This document shows, one piece after another, positions 1 to 7,453 of a DNA stretch of 52,105 nt. The notes beneath the pieces are model-generated. The model had not been told where the DNA came from. It did not search any database and saw nothing but the letters and a program-made list of their open reading frames with translations. The DNA lies in assembly GCF_048270265.1 (NCBI RefSeq), contig NZ_JBLWTD010000024.1, positions 1-52,105 on the forward strand. The letters are read 5' to 3'. The first letter of the stretch is position 1. Each line of letters begins with the position of its first letter. The stretch is from Maricaulis sp048270265. Its GTDB lineage: Bacteria; Pseudomonadota; Alphaproteobacteria; Caulobacterales; Maricaulaceae. Both the position numbers and the translations under genes were made by a program.

Positions 1-60
1 GGCCGGGAGAAACAGGAGGGCGGCGAACAGGGCCGCGCCAAGAATCCGACTGTCGGACAT
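1..60 (-). CDS. Partial exported or membrane protein, N-terminus only
   Basis: The minus strand opens with ATG at 60-58 and stays open to the window edge, giving 20 codons. After a short polar start (MSDSR) the residues are almost all hydrophobic (Leu, Ala, Phe), as in a signal peptide or first membrane helix. The rest of the gene lies outside the window, so no function can be assigned. It is divergent from the porin-like gene at 330. Confidence 0.45.
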   Translation of the reverse strand, partial: MSDSRILGAALFAALLFLPA

Positions 61-329
61 GTGCCGTAACTCCTTCAATGCAAAACGGCGAAAACACTTC
101 CCTCACACCAGAAACTTGTGGGCTCGGGGGGTATCGGGAAAGTGTGTATAACACGCCATCTTGCTCACGCCAGCGCCGAAAGGCACCCAATCGAGCGTGG
201 CAAGTGTGCAACATGTGGCGAGGAACACTCGCTGAAAAGGTGGCGGACGCTTGACCGGAGCCGGTCTGTCGCTTCCATTAACAGCGCGACGTCCGGGGGG
301 ACGGGGCCGATCGGCGGGGCCGCGAGGTT

Positions 330-1592
330 ATGATACGGACTTCCAGCGCGATACTTTTCGCCGCTTTGTCCGGTATCCTCGCGGGCCCGCCGGCTTTGGC
401 CCAGCCAGCGCAATCCCAAAGCTTCAGCGAACCTGCCCGCGGCTTCCAGCCGGAGCTTCGGCTCGACCTCGGCAGTGTATGGCTTGCCGGGCTTGATACG
501 ACGCCTTCATCAGATTTTCTCTTCGACCTTGATGCCGAACTCGTGCTCGAGAGCTTTACGGACTCGGGGCGCCGTTGGGGTTTCGTCCTCGGCGGCCGGG
601 TCGAACAGGATTCCGGACGCCGGGCCTGGGGCGGCCAGGCTGGCGACTGTCCGGCCGGGTTGGCGGACTGCGCGACCGCGCTGGTCCTTGGCGCTCCGCG
701 CGCAGTGCGCTCCGGGAGTTCCGGTTTCCAGTCAGTGGCCGCCGAGGCCAGTGACGGCCCGCGGCTCGCTCCCCAGTCCGGTTATGCCTATGTGGATATC
801 GGCTGGGGCGAGATCAGGGCCGGTTATGGCGCCGGCGCTGCGGTGCTTGATGCCGAGCGCGGGCCGACGGCCTTCCGTCTGAGCCGCGCCGATGGTGGCC
901 GTGTCGATCTGACCGGGCTGAGCGGTGCCCGCACGGCGAATCTCGGTTCGGGCTATTCCCCCAAGCTGGTCTTCCATTCCGTCGCGCTCGGACAGGCTTC
1001 CACGATCGGTTCGTTCCGGATGGCCGCATCATTTACACCCCGCGTGCGTGATTGCGGCGTTGATCATTGTGCCTGGGGCGCCGGCCCCGCTGGCCTGGTC
1101 AGTCCTGAACTCGATGATGTCTGGGAAGTCGGCGCCCGCTACGAGATCCTTCGCGGCGACGATACGTTCGCCTTCAGCCTGGGTCTGAGCGAAGGCAGTG
1201 AGGCGACGGGGCTGGCCGGTTTTGCCGGCATCAGCACCCGCGATGCCGGTTTCTCCTGGAGCCGTGGTGCCCTGAGCGCCGGCGCGCGCTGGTTGCGGAG
1301 CAATAACGGTGTGACCGGTGACGGAGCCTATGAGGCCTGGTCGGTGTCGGCCGCCTTGGAAGCGGGACCTTGGCTCACCTCGCTTGAACTGGCGCGCTTC
1401 AGCGATGATCTGGTTCATGTTGACGGGCAGACTGTCCAGCTCAGCAGTTCGCGCCTGGTGGGCGAACGCTGGGTGGTTGGCGGCGGCGTGCAGGCGTCCA
1501 GCCGCGATGATCCGGTGCTGACGCCGGCAGGGCGCGATGAAAACCGGCTTCAGGGAACGGCCGTCTTCGCGGAGCTCGGCTGGCAGTTTTGA
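330..1592 (+). CDS. Porin-like outer-membrane beta-barrel protein
   Basis: The 420-residue product starts with a signal peptide (hydrophobic stretch to about residue 24, cleavage likely after PALA). The rest is built from short alternating amphipathic strands and Gly/Asp-rich turns, and it ends in Phe (GWQF), the usual terminal residue of barrel proteins inserted by BAM. Two short Cys pairs (GDCPAGLADC and RDCGVDHC) may form disulfides in surface loops. It resembles the Gram-negative porin_4 type by general architecture; the substrate cannot be read. A GAGG lies only two bases before the ATG, so initiation may be weak. The next gene starts about 100 bases downstream on the same strand and is also exported. 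Barrel call fairly sure, transport role inferred. Confidence 0.65.
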   Translation: MIRTSSAILFAALSGILAGPPALAQPAQSQSFSEPARGFQPELRLDLGSVWLAGLDTTPSSDFLFDLDAELVLESFTDSGRRWGFVLGGRVEQDSGRRAWGGQAGDCPAGLADCATALVLGAPRAVRSGSSGFQSVAAEASDGPRLAPQSGYAYVDIGWGEIRAGYGAGAAVLDAERGPTAFRLSRADGGRVDLTGLSGARTANLGSGYSPKLVFHSVALGQASTIGSFRMAASFTPRVRDCGVDHCAWGAGPAGLVSPELDDVWEVGARYEILRGDDTFAFSLGLSEGSEATGLAGFAGISTRDAGFSWSRGALSAGARWLRSNNGVTGDGAYEAWSVSAALEAGPWLTSLELARFSDDLVHVDGQTVQLSSSRLVGERWVVGGGVQASSRDDPVLTPAGRDENRLQGTAVFAELGWQF

Positions 1593-1695
1593 CATATCCG
1601 CCACAGCTGGCGGGATTCTTTTCCACCCTCCGCAGAATCCGCTTGGGGAGTCGTTTGGCTTTGGCTAGTCTGATGAACCGAGGGAGTGTAGTTCC

Positions 1696-2178
1696 ATGTC
1701 CAAGTGGGGAAATTGCCGGGGCCTGTTGGCCAAGACCGTGATCGCTGGTTCGATCGCAACGGCAATGCTGGGCCTTGCGCCCGCCGCCTATGCCCAGGAC
1801 AGTTCGGACATCGCTCAGCCGGTCGTTCAGGCGCCAGCCCAGGCCGCTATCGCCGATGCAGCAGGCGTTGAAACGCCTTGGTATGAAGCTTTCACCCTGT
1901 CGATGAATGAGCGGATGCTCCCGGGTCTCGACCTGGAAACGACCGTTGACTGGGAATCTCCCGGCGGCCGCTGGGGTGTTCGCGTCGGTATCCAGGATGG
2001 CTCGGATGTCCGCAGTGACGTCAATGATCTCAGCGCCGGTGCCTTCATCAATCTGGGTGAGCGCTTCCGCCTTGGTGGTCAGGTTCGCCTGATCTCGCCC
2101 GATGATCCGATTTTCCGCCTGACCGACAGTGATGAGCGTCAGCCCGAAATCAAGTTTGAATCGGCATTGCGTTTCTAG
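1696..2178 (+). CDS. Periplasmic protein, NtrZ-like (tentative)
   Basis: The 160-residue product has a clear signal peptide with likely cleavage after AAYA (about residue 33). After an Ala/Gln/Pro linker comes a small beta-rich domain with GRWGVRVG, LSAGAFINLGERFRLGG and a C-terminal PEIKFESALRF. This order (GRWGV, an AGAF segment, an RLGG strand and a final charged strand ending in Phe) resembles the NtrZ family of periplasmic regulators known from Caulobacter, which act on the NtrY nitrogen kinase. No ntrY or ntrX is in the window, so the role rests on resemblance only. Alternative: a short outer-membrane-associated barrel fragment. Its TAG stop shares a CTAG with the stop of the convergent ThiE-like gene. 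Confidence 0.5.
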   Translation: MSKWGNCRGLLAKTVIAGSIATAMLGLAPAAYAQDSSDIAQPVVQAPAQAAIADAAGVETPWYEAFTLSMNERMLPGLDLETTVDWESPGGRWGVRVGIQDGSDVRSDVNDLSAGAFINLGERFRLGGQVRLISPDDPIFRLTDSDERQPEIKFESALRF

Positions 2179-2795
2179 CCTTCCGACAAGGCGCCGACGC
2201 AGGCAAATCCCGCAAATCCCAAGCCGCACAAACGACGGCCCGTGCGTGCATTGACGCCGCCGAGCGGGAAGACCGGTATCTGTATGCTCTGCGCCAGTGC
2301 CGCGGCGGCAAAAATACCGTGCGGTCGCCCGGCCGTTGCGCTTTGGCTGGCGAAAACCGTTGAATGAAACAGCGCATCTACCCCGGCCCGCCGGGCGCGC
2401 TGTGCTGCGGCGGCCGAGTGCACTGAGGCGGTGAAGACACGCGTGTCGCCTCGCATGCGCCGTGACGAGGCCTGCCCCAGCATCCGTTCCGGCCAGTGAA
2501 TGCCATCGGCATCGACATGATCGGCGAGCTGCGCATCACCGGAGATGAAGAGGTACAAGCCGAGTTCATCGGCGATGCGGGCCAGCGCCAGTGCGGTCTC
2601 AACCCGGGATGCGGCTCCGTAATGGCGGTAAACCAGCCCCGTTCCCGGCGCGAGGGCGGAGGCGAAGGCAATCGGGTTCGGGGTTCTGACAGGATCGGTC
2701 AGGGCGAACAGCGCTGGCAGATTGTCTTTTTGTCTGCTGCGAACCCGCTCTGCCAGTCTTGCCAAGCCGAGCTGTGCATCATATGGCCGCGTCAT
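2175..2795 (-). CDS. Thiamine-phosphate synthase/TenI-like TIM-barrel protein
   Basis: The 206-residue product has the ThiE/TenI pattern: LPALFALTDP near the N-terminus, LGLYLFISGD, a DADGIHWPERML segment in place of the usual DGVHLGQ, and a late phosphate-loop-like PVFPLGGVN. ThiE joins HMP-PP and thiazole phosphate; the altered DGIHW segment makes a TenI-like or divergent role possible. I chose the ATG at 2795 because GGGGAAG lies a few bases upstream and the family starts close to here; an in-frame ATG at 2891 would add 32 unlikely residues. The start codon shares a CATG with the start of divergent yggS, and the stop shares a CTAG with the gene at 1696. Confidence 0.7.
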   Translation of the reverse strand: MTRPYDAQLGLARLAERVRSRQKDNLPALFALTDPVRTPNPIAFASALAPGTGLVYRHYGAASRVETALALARIADELGLYLFISGDAQLADHVDADGIHWPERMLGQASSRRMRGDTRVFTASVHSAAAAQRARRAGVDALFHSTVFASQSATAGRPHGIFAAAALAQSIQIPVFPLGGVNARTGRRLCGLGFAGFACVGALSEG

Positions 2796-3468
2796 GGATA
2801 CTTCCCCGGATATCGCGGCACGCCGCACCCACTTGCTCGCACAGCTCGCTGCTGCCGCGCAACAGGCCGGACGCAAGCCGTCCGATATCACTCTTGTCGC
2901 TGTTTCGAAACGCCAGCCTGACGACTCGCTCGTCGCGGCGCTCGAGGCCGGCCAGCGTGTTTTCGGCGAAAACCGCGTCCAGGAAGCGTTCGAACACTGG
3001 GCCGGCCGCCGTGAAGCCTTCCCGGATCTGGAATTGCGCCTGATCGGACCGCTTCAGAGCAACAAGGCGCATGAGGCGGTGGAATTGTTCGACGTGATTG
3101 AAACCCTCGATCGCGACAAGCTGGCCATTGCCCTGCGCAAGGCGATGACAGCAACAGGCCGCACACCTCGTCTTCTGGTGCAGATCAATACCGGCGAAGA
3201 GCCACAGAAGGCCGGGATCGCACCGGCCGAATTGCCCGGGTTTCTCGCCCGTATGCGTGATGAGCACGGTCTGGTGATCGAGGGCCTGATGTGCATTCCG
3301 CCGACGGCCGAGCCCGCGGGACTGCATTTTACCCTGCTCGCCAAGCTGGCCCGCGAGAACGGGCTGCGCGAGCTTTCCATGGGGATGAGCGCTGATTTCG
3401 AGACTGCGGTCGCGCTCGGGGCCAGTTCGGTGCGGATCGGCACAGCCTTTTTCGGCGATCGGCTCTAG
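2794..3468 (+). CDS. yggS: YggS/PLPBP family PLP-binding homeostasis protein
   Basis: The 224-residue product matches the YggS/PROSC family. The PLP lysine sits in ITLVAVSKRQ (Lys39), followed by FGENRVQEA, LIGPLQSNK, LLVQINTGEEPQKAG, GLMCIPP, LSMGMSADFETAVALG and the C-terminal VRIGTAFFG, all in the usual order. The family keeps free PLP and amino or keto acid pools in balance and has no known catalytic reaction. Length is typical. The start shares CATG with the divergent ThiE-like gene, so its promoter must lie inside that gene; no clear ribosome site is visible. The TAG stop overlaps the stop of the convergent transpeptidase gene. Confidence 0.93.
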   Translation: MDTSPDIAARRTHLLAQLAAAAQQAGRKPSDITLVAVSKRQPDDSLVAALEAGQRVFGENRVQEAFEHWAGRREAFPDLELRLIGPLQSNKAHEAVELFDVIETLDRDKLAIALRKAMTATGRTPRLLVQINTGEEPQKAGIAPAELPGFLARMRDEHGLVIEGLMCIPPTAEPAGLHFTLLAKLARENGLRELSMGMSADFETAVALGASSVRIGTAFFGDRL

Positions 3469-3968
3469 GGCTTGATCACAAGGTCATCGCCCGGCTTTGC
3501 CAGCGATAGCAAGCGCTTCACATCGGCGACATCGAGCGCGACACAGCCCTGGGTCGGTTCGTAATCACCGCGCTTGCAGTGCAGGAAAATCGCCGAACCG
3601 GCTCCGGGGACGGGCGGATCATCATTATGGCCCAGCACCAGCACCAGGTCATAAAGCCCATCCTCACGTAAAAGTGTTTCATGCGACGCCGGATATGGCA
3701 GTCGAACCGGGCGGTTATAGGCCGGGTCCGCGGGGGCGTCGCACCAGCCGTCATCGGCGCGTATTTCGCGGCATGGCAAAGCGGTCTTCGGTGCCGGCAT
3801 CCGGTCCGCGCGAAACAACACGCGGCGCAGACGGTAGCGGCCTGTCGGTGTGGCGCCATCGCCTTCCTGCTTGAGGTTTGCGGCACAAATGCCGGAGCGG
3901 CCAAGGGCGGCGCGGACGCGCTCGCCGGCCAGCTCCAGGGTGCCCGATGCCGAGACAATCCAGTCCAT
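3465..3968 (-). CDS. L,D-transpeptidase family (YkuD domain) protein
   Basis: The 167-residue product is essentially one YkuD domain. The signature runs LVLGHNDDPPVPGAGS, then IFLH (His130) and PTQGCVAL with catalytic Cys142. The family cross-links or anchors peptidoglycan stem peptides using a cysteine nucleophile. No signal peptide is visible from the chosen start, as in the short YkuD proteins of alphaproteobacteria, so export is not established. The ATG at 3968 is preferred because AGGTGG lies six bases upstream; open frame continues to 4061 without family-like sequence. The TAG stop overlaps that of yggS in a CTAG. Confidence 0.85.
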   Translation of the reverse strand: MDWIVSASGTLELAGERVRAALGRSGICAANLKQEGDGATPTGRYRLRRVLFRADRMPAPKTALPCREIRADDGWCDAPADPAYNRPVRLPYPASHETLLREDGLYDLVLVLGHNDDPPVPGAGSAIFLHCKRGDYEPTQGCVALDVADVKRLLSLAKPGDDLVIKP

Positions 3969-4227
3969 TGGAACCACCTGAAACTTGCCGGATGGTCGGC
4001 GAGGGACGCCTGTTTCATGACCATGGGTCATGCCTGGCGTCCCCTTCGCCTTCCCCACCACGGCTGGGTGTCCGGAGCCCGGACTCTCTCATGGAGAAGC
4101 AATATTCGGGCCATAAATCAACCATTTGACACAATGCCTGCGGGCCCGACCCCGGCAAAATCTGCCGGGTGCCGATTGCCGGTCGGTAATATTTGCCTTG
4201 TGCCGCGAAATGGGCATGATCGGCGAT

Positions 4228-4914
4228 ATGAGCTCAAAGAAATCAATCCTGATCATCGATGACGACGATGATCTGCGCGAAGCCCTCGTCGAACAATTCG
4301 AGTTGCATGAGGAATTCCAGACCCTGGCGGCCAGTTCCGCCGGCGAAGGCATGTCGGTGGCGCGTGACCAGCGTGCGGACCTGATCCTGCTGGACGTCGA
4401 CCTTCCCGATATGGATGGGCGCGATGCCTGCCGTCTGATGCGCAAGAACGGCATCACGGCACCGATCGTGATGCTCACCGGCCAGAATACCGATTCCGAC
4501 CAGATCCTTGGCCTCGAATCAGGCGCCAATGATTACGTCACCAAACCCTTCAAGTTTTCCGTGTTGCTGGCGCGGGTGCGGGCGCATCTGCGCAGCCATG
4601 AGCAAAGCGAGGACGCCGTCTTCCAGGTCGGCCCCTACGAATTCCGTCCGGCAATGAAGCTGTTGCTCACGGCCGATCAGAAAAAGGTCCGGCTGACGGA
4701 GAAAGAGACCAATATTCTCAAATACCTCTATCGCGCCGGCAGCAAGGCCGTGCCGCGTGAGGAACTCCTGCATGAGGTCTGGGGCTATAACCCGGCGGTC
4801 ACCACGCACACCCTGGAAACCCATATCTACCGGCTGCGCCAGAAGATCGAGCCGGATACCTCGCATGCACGCCTGCTCGTCACCGAAAGCGGTGGTTACC
4901 GGCTGGCCCACTGA
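4228..4914 (+). CDS. OmpR/PhoB-family response regulator
   Basis: The 228-residue product has a receiver domain (residues about 5-122) and a winged-helix DNA-binding domain (about 130-228). The receiver shows the acidic pocket IIDDDDD, the phosphoacceptor Asp56 in LILLDVDLPDMDG, the Thr in VMLTGQN and the Lys in YVTKPF. The effector domain shows LTEKETNILKYLYRAGS, LHEVWGYNP and THTLETHIYRLRQKIEP, typical of OmpR-type regulators. No partner kinase is adjacent, so it is an orphan here. The ATG at 4228 gives the usual N-terminus; ATG at 4216 is possible. It converges on xthA with 27 bases between stops, in which TGCAGGC and GCCTGCA could pair. Confidence 0.92.
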   Translation: MSSKKSILIIDDDDDLREALVEQFELHEEFQTLAASSAGEGMSVARDQRADLILLDVDLPDMDGRDACRLMRKNGITAPIVMLTGQNTDSDQILGLESGANDYVTKPFKFSVLLARVRAHLRSHEQSEDAVFQVGPYEFRPAMKLLLTADQKKVRLTEKETNILKYLYRAGSKAVPREELLHEVWGYNPAVTTHTLETHIYRLRQKIEPDTSHARLLVTESGGYRLAH

Positions 4915-4941
4915 GCGGCAGCCCTTGCAGGCAGATTTGCT

Positions 4942-5754
4942 CTAGGCCTGCAGTTGCAACACGACCGGTGCGTGATCGGACGGTTTTTCCCAGCTGCGCA
5001 CATTATCCCAGATCCTGAGCGCCTCGCGGCCCCCCGCGACAGCCTGGTCGTGCAGCTCCGGCGAGACCCAGATGTGGTCGAGACGGCGACCGCGATTGGC
5101 GGCCTTCCAGTCTTTCGCGCGATAGCTCCACCAGGTGTAGATCTTCTCGTCCATCGGGATCAGCTCGCGGGCGACATCGCTGAACCGGCCTGCGCGCCTG
5201 ATTCGCTCCAGGGCATCTACCTCGCCCGGGGTATGACTGACCACCTTGAGCAATTGCTTGTGTGACCAGACATCGTGCTCATAGGGCGCAATGTTGAAAT
5301 CGCCGACCAGGACGAGCGGTGCTTTCTCGGCCGCCCGACGGGCGAAATAGGCCTCGAGCCTGTCGAGGAATTCCATCTTGTGGGCAAAACGCGGATTGAT
5401 GGCCGGATCCGGCTCGTCGCCGCCGGCCGGGATGTAGAAATTGTGCAATTCAAACCCGGCGACGCCGACGCGTTGGTGCCGCGCCTCAGATCGCGGGCAC
5501 AAATCCTCGTCTGGCAACTCCTCGAGCGGCAGTTTCGAGGCTATCGCGACCCCGTGCATGCCCTTCTGGCCGCGGATGTGAAAATGCCTGAATCCCATTT
5601 CCCGAAAGGCATCCTCGGGGAATTGTTCGCTCAGGCACTTGATCTCCTGCAGGCACAGCACGTCCGGATCGGCGGCCGAGACCCATTCGGCGACGCTGCC
5701 AGCGCGCAGGCGCACGGAATTGATGTTCCAGGTGGCAATGGAAATACCGCTCAT
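4942..5754 (-). CDS. xthA: Exodeoxyribonuclease III
   Basis: The 270-residue product is a full-length ExoIII/AP endonuclease. Motifs in order: ATWNINSVR, LCLQEIK (metal-binding Glu), NFYIPAGGD, LVLVGDFNIAP, YTWWSYR with the RRLDHIW segment, and the C-terminal EKPSDHAPVV with the catalytic Asp-His. It cleaves DNA at abasic sites and trims 3' ends in base-excision repair. An unknown 202-residue protein is encoded 24 bases upstream on the same strand and is probably co-transcribed. The lolA-ftsK pair lies further upstream, an arrangement often seen in alphaproteobacteria. Confidence 0.95.
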   Translation of the reverse strand: MSGISIATWNINSVRLRAGSVAEWVSAADPDVLCLQEIKCLSEQFPEDAFREMGFRHFHIRGQKGMHGVAIASKLPLEELPDEDLCPRSEARHQRVGVAGFELHNFYIPAGGDEPDPAINPRFAHKMEFLDRLEAYFARRAAEKAPLVLVGDFNIAPYEHDVWSHKQLLKVVSHTPGEVDALERIRRAGRFSDVARELIPMDEKIYTWWSYRAKDWKAANRGRRLDHIWVSPELHDQAVAGGREALRIWDNVRSWEKPSDHAPVVLQLQA

Positions 5755-5778
5755 GGCTGTGTTCTTTCGTCTCGACGA

Positions 5779-6387
5779 TCAGAGAATATTATAGCTGGCA
5801 CCGGCAAGGCCGACCGGCCAGCGACCGCGGGCAAACAGGCGCCAGCGTGCGAGGAAGGGGTGCGGTGGATCATCATCCTCGGCCTCGGCCATGATCACCA
5901 GCGCGGCGCCATTGGCGGCCTGGGCCAGCGCTCCGGCAGCGGCATGTACGAGTTCCATATCCTCGATGTCATCGATGGAGGCAGCTTCCTCGACGGCGTC
6001 GCGCGAGGACTCATGCGTCTTGCTGCCGACCTGGGACAGGGCGACGTTGACGGCCTCTTCGTCGAGCCGTTCCAGGACGCGGCTGATGAGCCCGGCCCGC
6101 AGCATCTCCTCGGCTTCCCAGCCAATCGGATCGCGGTCGAGGCTTTCGGCGGCCGTGGCCGCTTCGCCCCAGTCGGACAGCAGGGCCGGCTCGGCTTCCG
6201 GAAAGCCCAGACCATCGAGATAGGCGCGGGCCAGTGTGCGGTCGCGCGGGTCAAGCGGCTCGCCGAGTCTGGAGAACCAGGTATTGGCGTTGAGGCTCTC
6301 GGCAAAGGCGCGGGCCTTGTAGAGCAGAGGGATTTCCTCGAGCAGACGTGTGAAATCCACGTCGTCGGAATTGTCGTGAAATTGCAT
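5779..6387 (-). CDS. Conserved hypothetical acidic protein upstream of xthA
   Basis: The 202-residue product has no signal peptide and no motif I recognise. It is strongly acidic through most of its length (runs such as EAASIDDIEDME and EAEDDDPP) and ends in an aromatic and basic stretch (ARWRLFARGRW). The middle is predicted mostly helical from its Ala/Leu/Glu pattern. The frame keeps strong GC3-type codon use to a clean stop and sits 24 bases before xthA, so it is very likely a real gene in the same transcript. Function unknown. Confidence 0.75.
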   Translation of the reverse strand: MQFHDNSDDVDFTRLLEEIPLLYKARAFAESLNANTWFSRLGEPLDPRDRTLARAYLDGLGFPEAEPALLSDWGEAATAAESLDRDPIGWEAEEMLRAGLISRVLERLDEEAVNVALSQVGSKTHESSRDAVEEAASIDDIEDMELVHAAAGALAQAANGAALVIMAEAEDDDPPHPFLARWRLFARGRWPVGLAGASYNIL

Positions 6388-6715
6388 GAGAGCTGTTTAA
6401 CCCCCAATCAGCGCGCTGCACAGGACAAATGCCGGTTTGAACCGGGCTGAAAGACGAGAGACGGGATGCCGGAGCTGAAATGAAAGGCGCCCGGTCTCAA
6501 GGGGGGAGGAGACCGGGCGCCGAGCTGTGCGCGAATTTTCATCGTCGCAGCGCCGGGAGGGGATCAAACCGGCGCGACTGAGGTAAGGATCCGCAAGCGG
6601 GGGGACGAAGCCGATCCTTTTTCTCTCAGTCAGCGTAGTAATAACGACACGCCCGGAAAAAATATACAAATAAAATATTAGAAAGGTATTGCCTGTGGTC
6701 GAAATGTCGCAGCTA
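6388..6715. other. Gene-free stretch with AT-rich patch and one terminator
   Basis: No convincing gene in 328 bases. It holds the perfect hairpin at 6486-6521 and an unusually AT-rich patch at about 6653-6690, in strong contrast to the surroundings. A minus-strand frame spans much of it, but its composition does not look coding. A small RNA read on the minus strand from the AT-rich patch to the hairpin is possible, but I see no convincing -35/-10 pair. Confidence 0.5.
6486..6521 (-). terminator. Rho-independent terminator downstream of lolA
   Basis: GGCGCCCGGTCTC (6486-6498) pairs perfectly with GAGACCGGGCGCC (6509-6521), a 13-base stem with a 10-base loop. Read on the minus strand the stem is followed at once by TTTCATTTC. 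This fits an end for the ftsK-lolA transcript, about 195 bases past the lolA stop, or for a small RNA in the gap. On the plus strand no T tract follows. Confidence 0.75.
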
Positions 6716-7396
6716 TCAGCGTCGGCCACGCCGGGAATCGCGCTCGGCCTGAGGGTCGGGGATCGCGAACAGCCGTGGATTCAGGGCAATCCCGGTTTCG
6801 GTTTCCAGCAGGGAGACGCGCGTCACCTCACCAAGGGCATCGGTGACGAACCATTCGCGCAATTCCAGGTCCGGGCCTGCAAACAGGAATTCGATCTCGC
6901 CGTCCATCTCACCGTCCGGATCGCGTACGATCACCGAAAGGAAACCGTATTCGCTGCGGATATCGATGATCTCCGCATCAGTTGCGATATCGATATCAGC
7001 CTTGAGCAACCACCAGAGTGGCGTTGAGCGCAGGGGGGCCCGATCAACCGTCTCCAGCGCCCGGTCCTCGAGCGCGACGGTGGTGCCATCGGCGATCACC
7101 CGGATCGGGGTCGGGTCGTCATATTCGAACAGGAGTCGGCCTGGCCGCGACATCGACAACAGGCCGCGCGTGGCACTGCCGTTTGGCGCAATCTGGATGA
7201 AGCGGGCGCGCAGGGTCGTGATGGCATTGAGATAGGTGTTGATGTCGGCAATCGCGGCCTCGCGATCGAACACCTCCGCGGCCGGCTCCGCCTGAAGGTT
7301 CGCCGGCGCTGTTTGCACGGATGCGGGCTCGGGCAGCGCGTCAGCGGCCGGAGTCGTGGCCTGCAGGAGCAGGGCGGAAATCAGGTGCGTAATCAT
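6716..7396 (-). CDS. lolA: Outer-membrane lipoprotein carrier LolA family
   Basis: The 226-residue product has a short hydrophobic N-terminus, a Pro/Ala linker to about residue 45 and then a LolA fold: INTYLNAITTLRARFIQ, TRGLLSMSRPGRLLFEYDDP, IRVIADGTTVALEDR, PLWWLLKADIDI and a late LREWFVTDALGEVTRVSL. LolA ferries lipoproteins across the periplasm to the outer membrane. It lies 57 bases downstream of ftsK on the same strand; the ftsK-lolA order is also found in E. coli and supports the call. The N-terminal signal is short, so the exact cleavage site is unclear. Confidence 0.88.
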   Translation of the reverse strand: MITHLISALLLQATTPAADALPEPASVQTAPANLQAEPAAEVFDREAAIADINTYLNAITTLRARFIQIAPNGSATRGLLSMSRPGRLLFEYDDPTPIRVIADGTTVALEDRALETVDRAPLRSTPLWWLLKADIDIATDAEIIDIRSEYGFLSVIVRDPDGEMDGEIEFLFAGPDLELREWFVTDALGEVTRVSLLETETGIALNPRLFAIPDPQAERDSRRGRR

Positions 7397-7453
7397 GGCG
7401 CCAAGCTGCCGTGTGATTGCGGCGCGAGCAAGGCTTTGATGTTCATTTCCGGC

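Noticed and set aside
61..329. Short frames on both strands before the porin-like gene
   Set aside because: None has a signal peptide, ribosome site or recognisable sequence; the region is best read as promoter DNA.
2175..2891. Longer ThiE-like start at 2891
   Set aside because: The extra 32 residues are Cys/Ala/Ser-rich and unlike the family, and they would overlap yggS by about 98 bases; the ATG at 2795 has a better ribosome site.
6397..6729. 110-codon minus-strand frame across the gap downstream of lolA
   Set aside because: It runs through the AT-rich patch and the terminator hairpin, overlaps the lolA end, and its residues look random.
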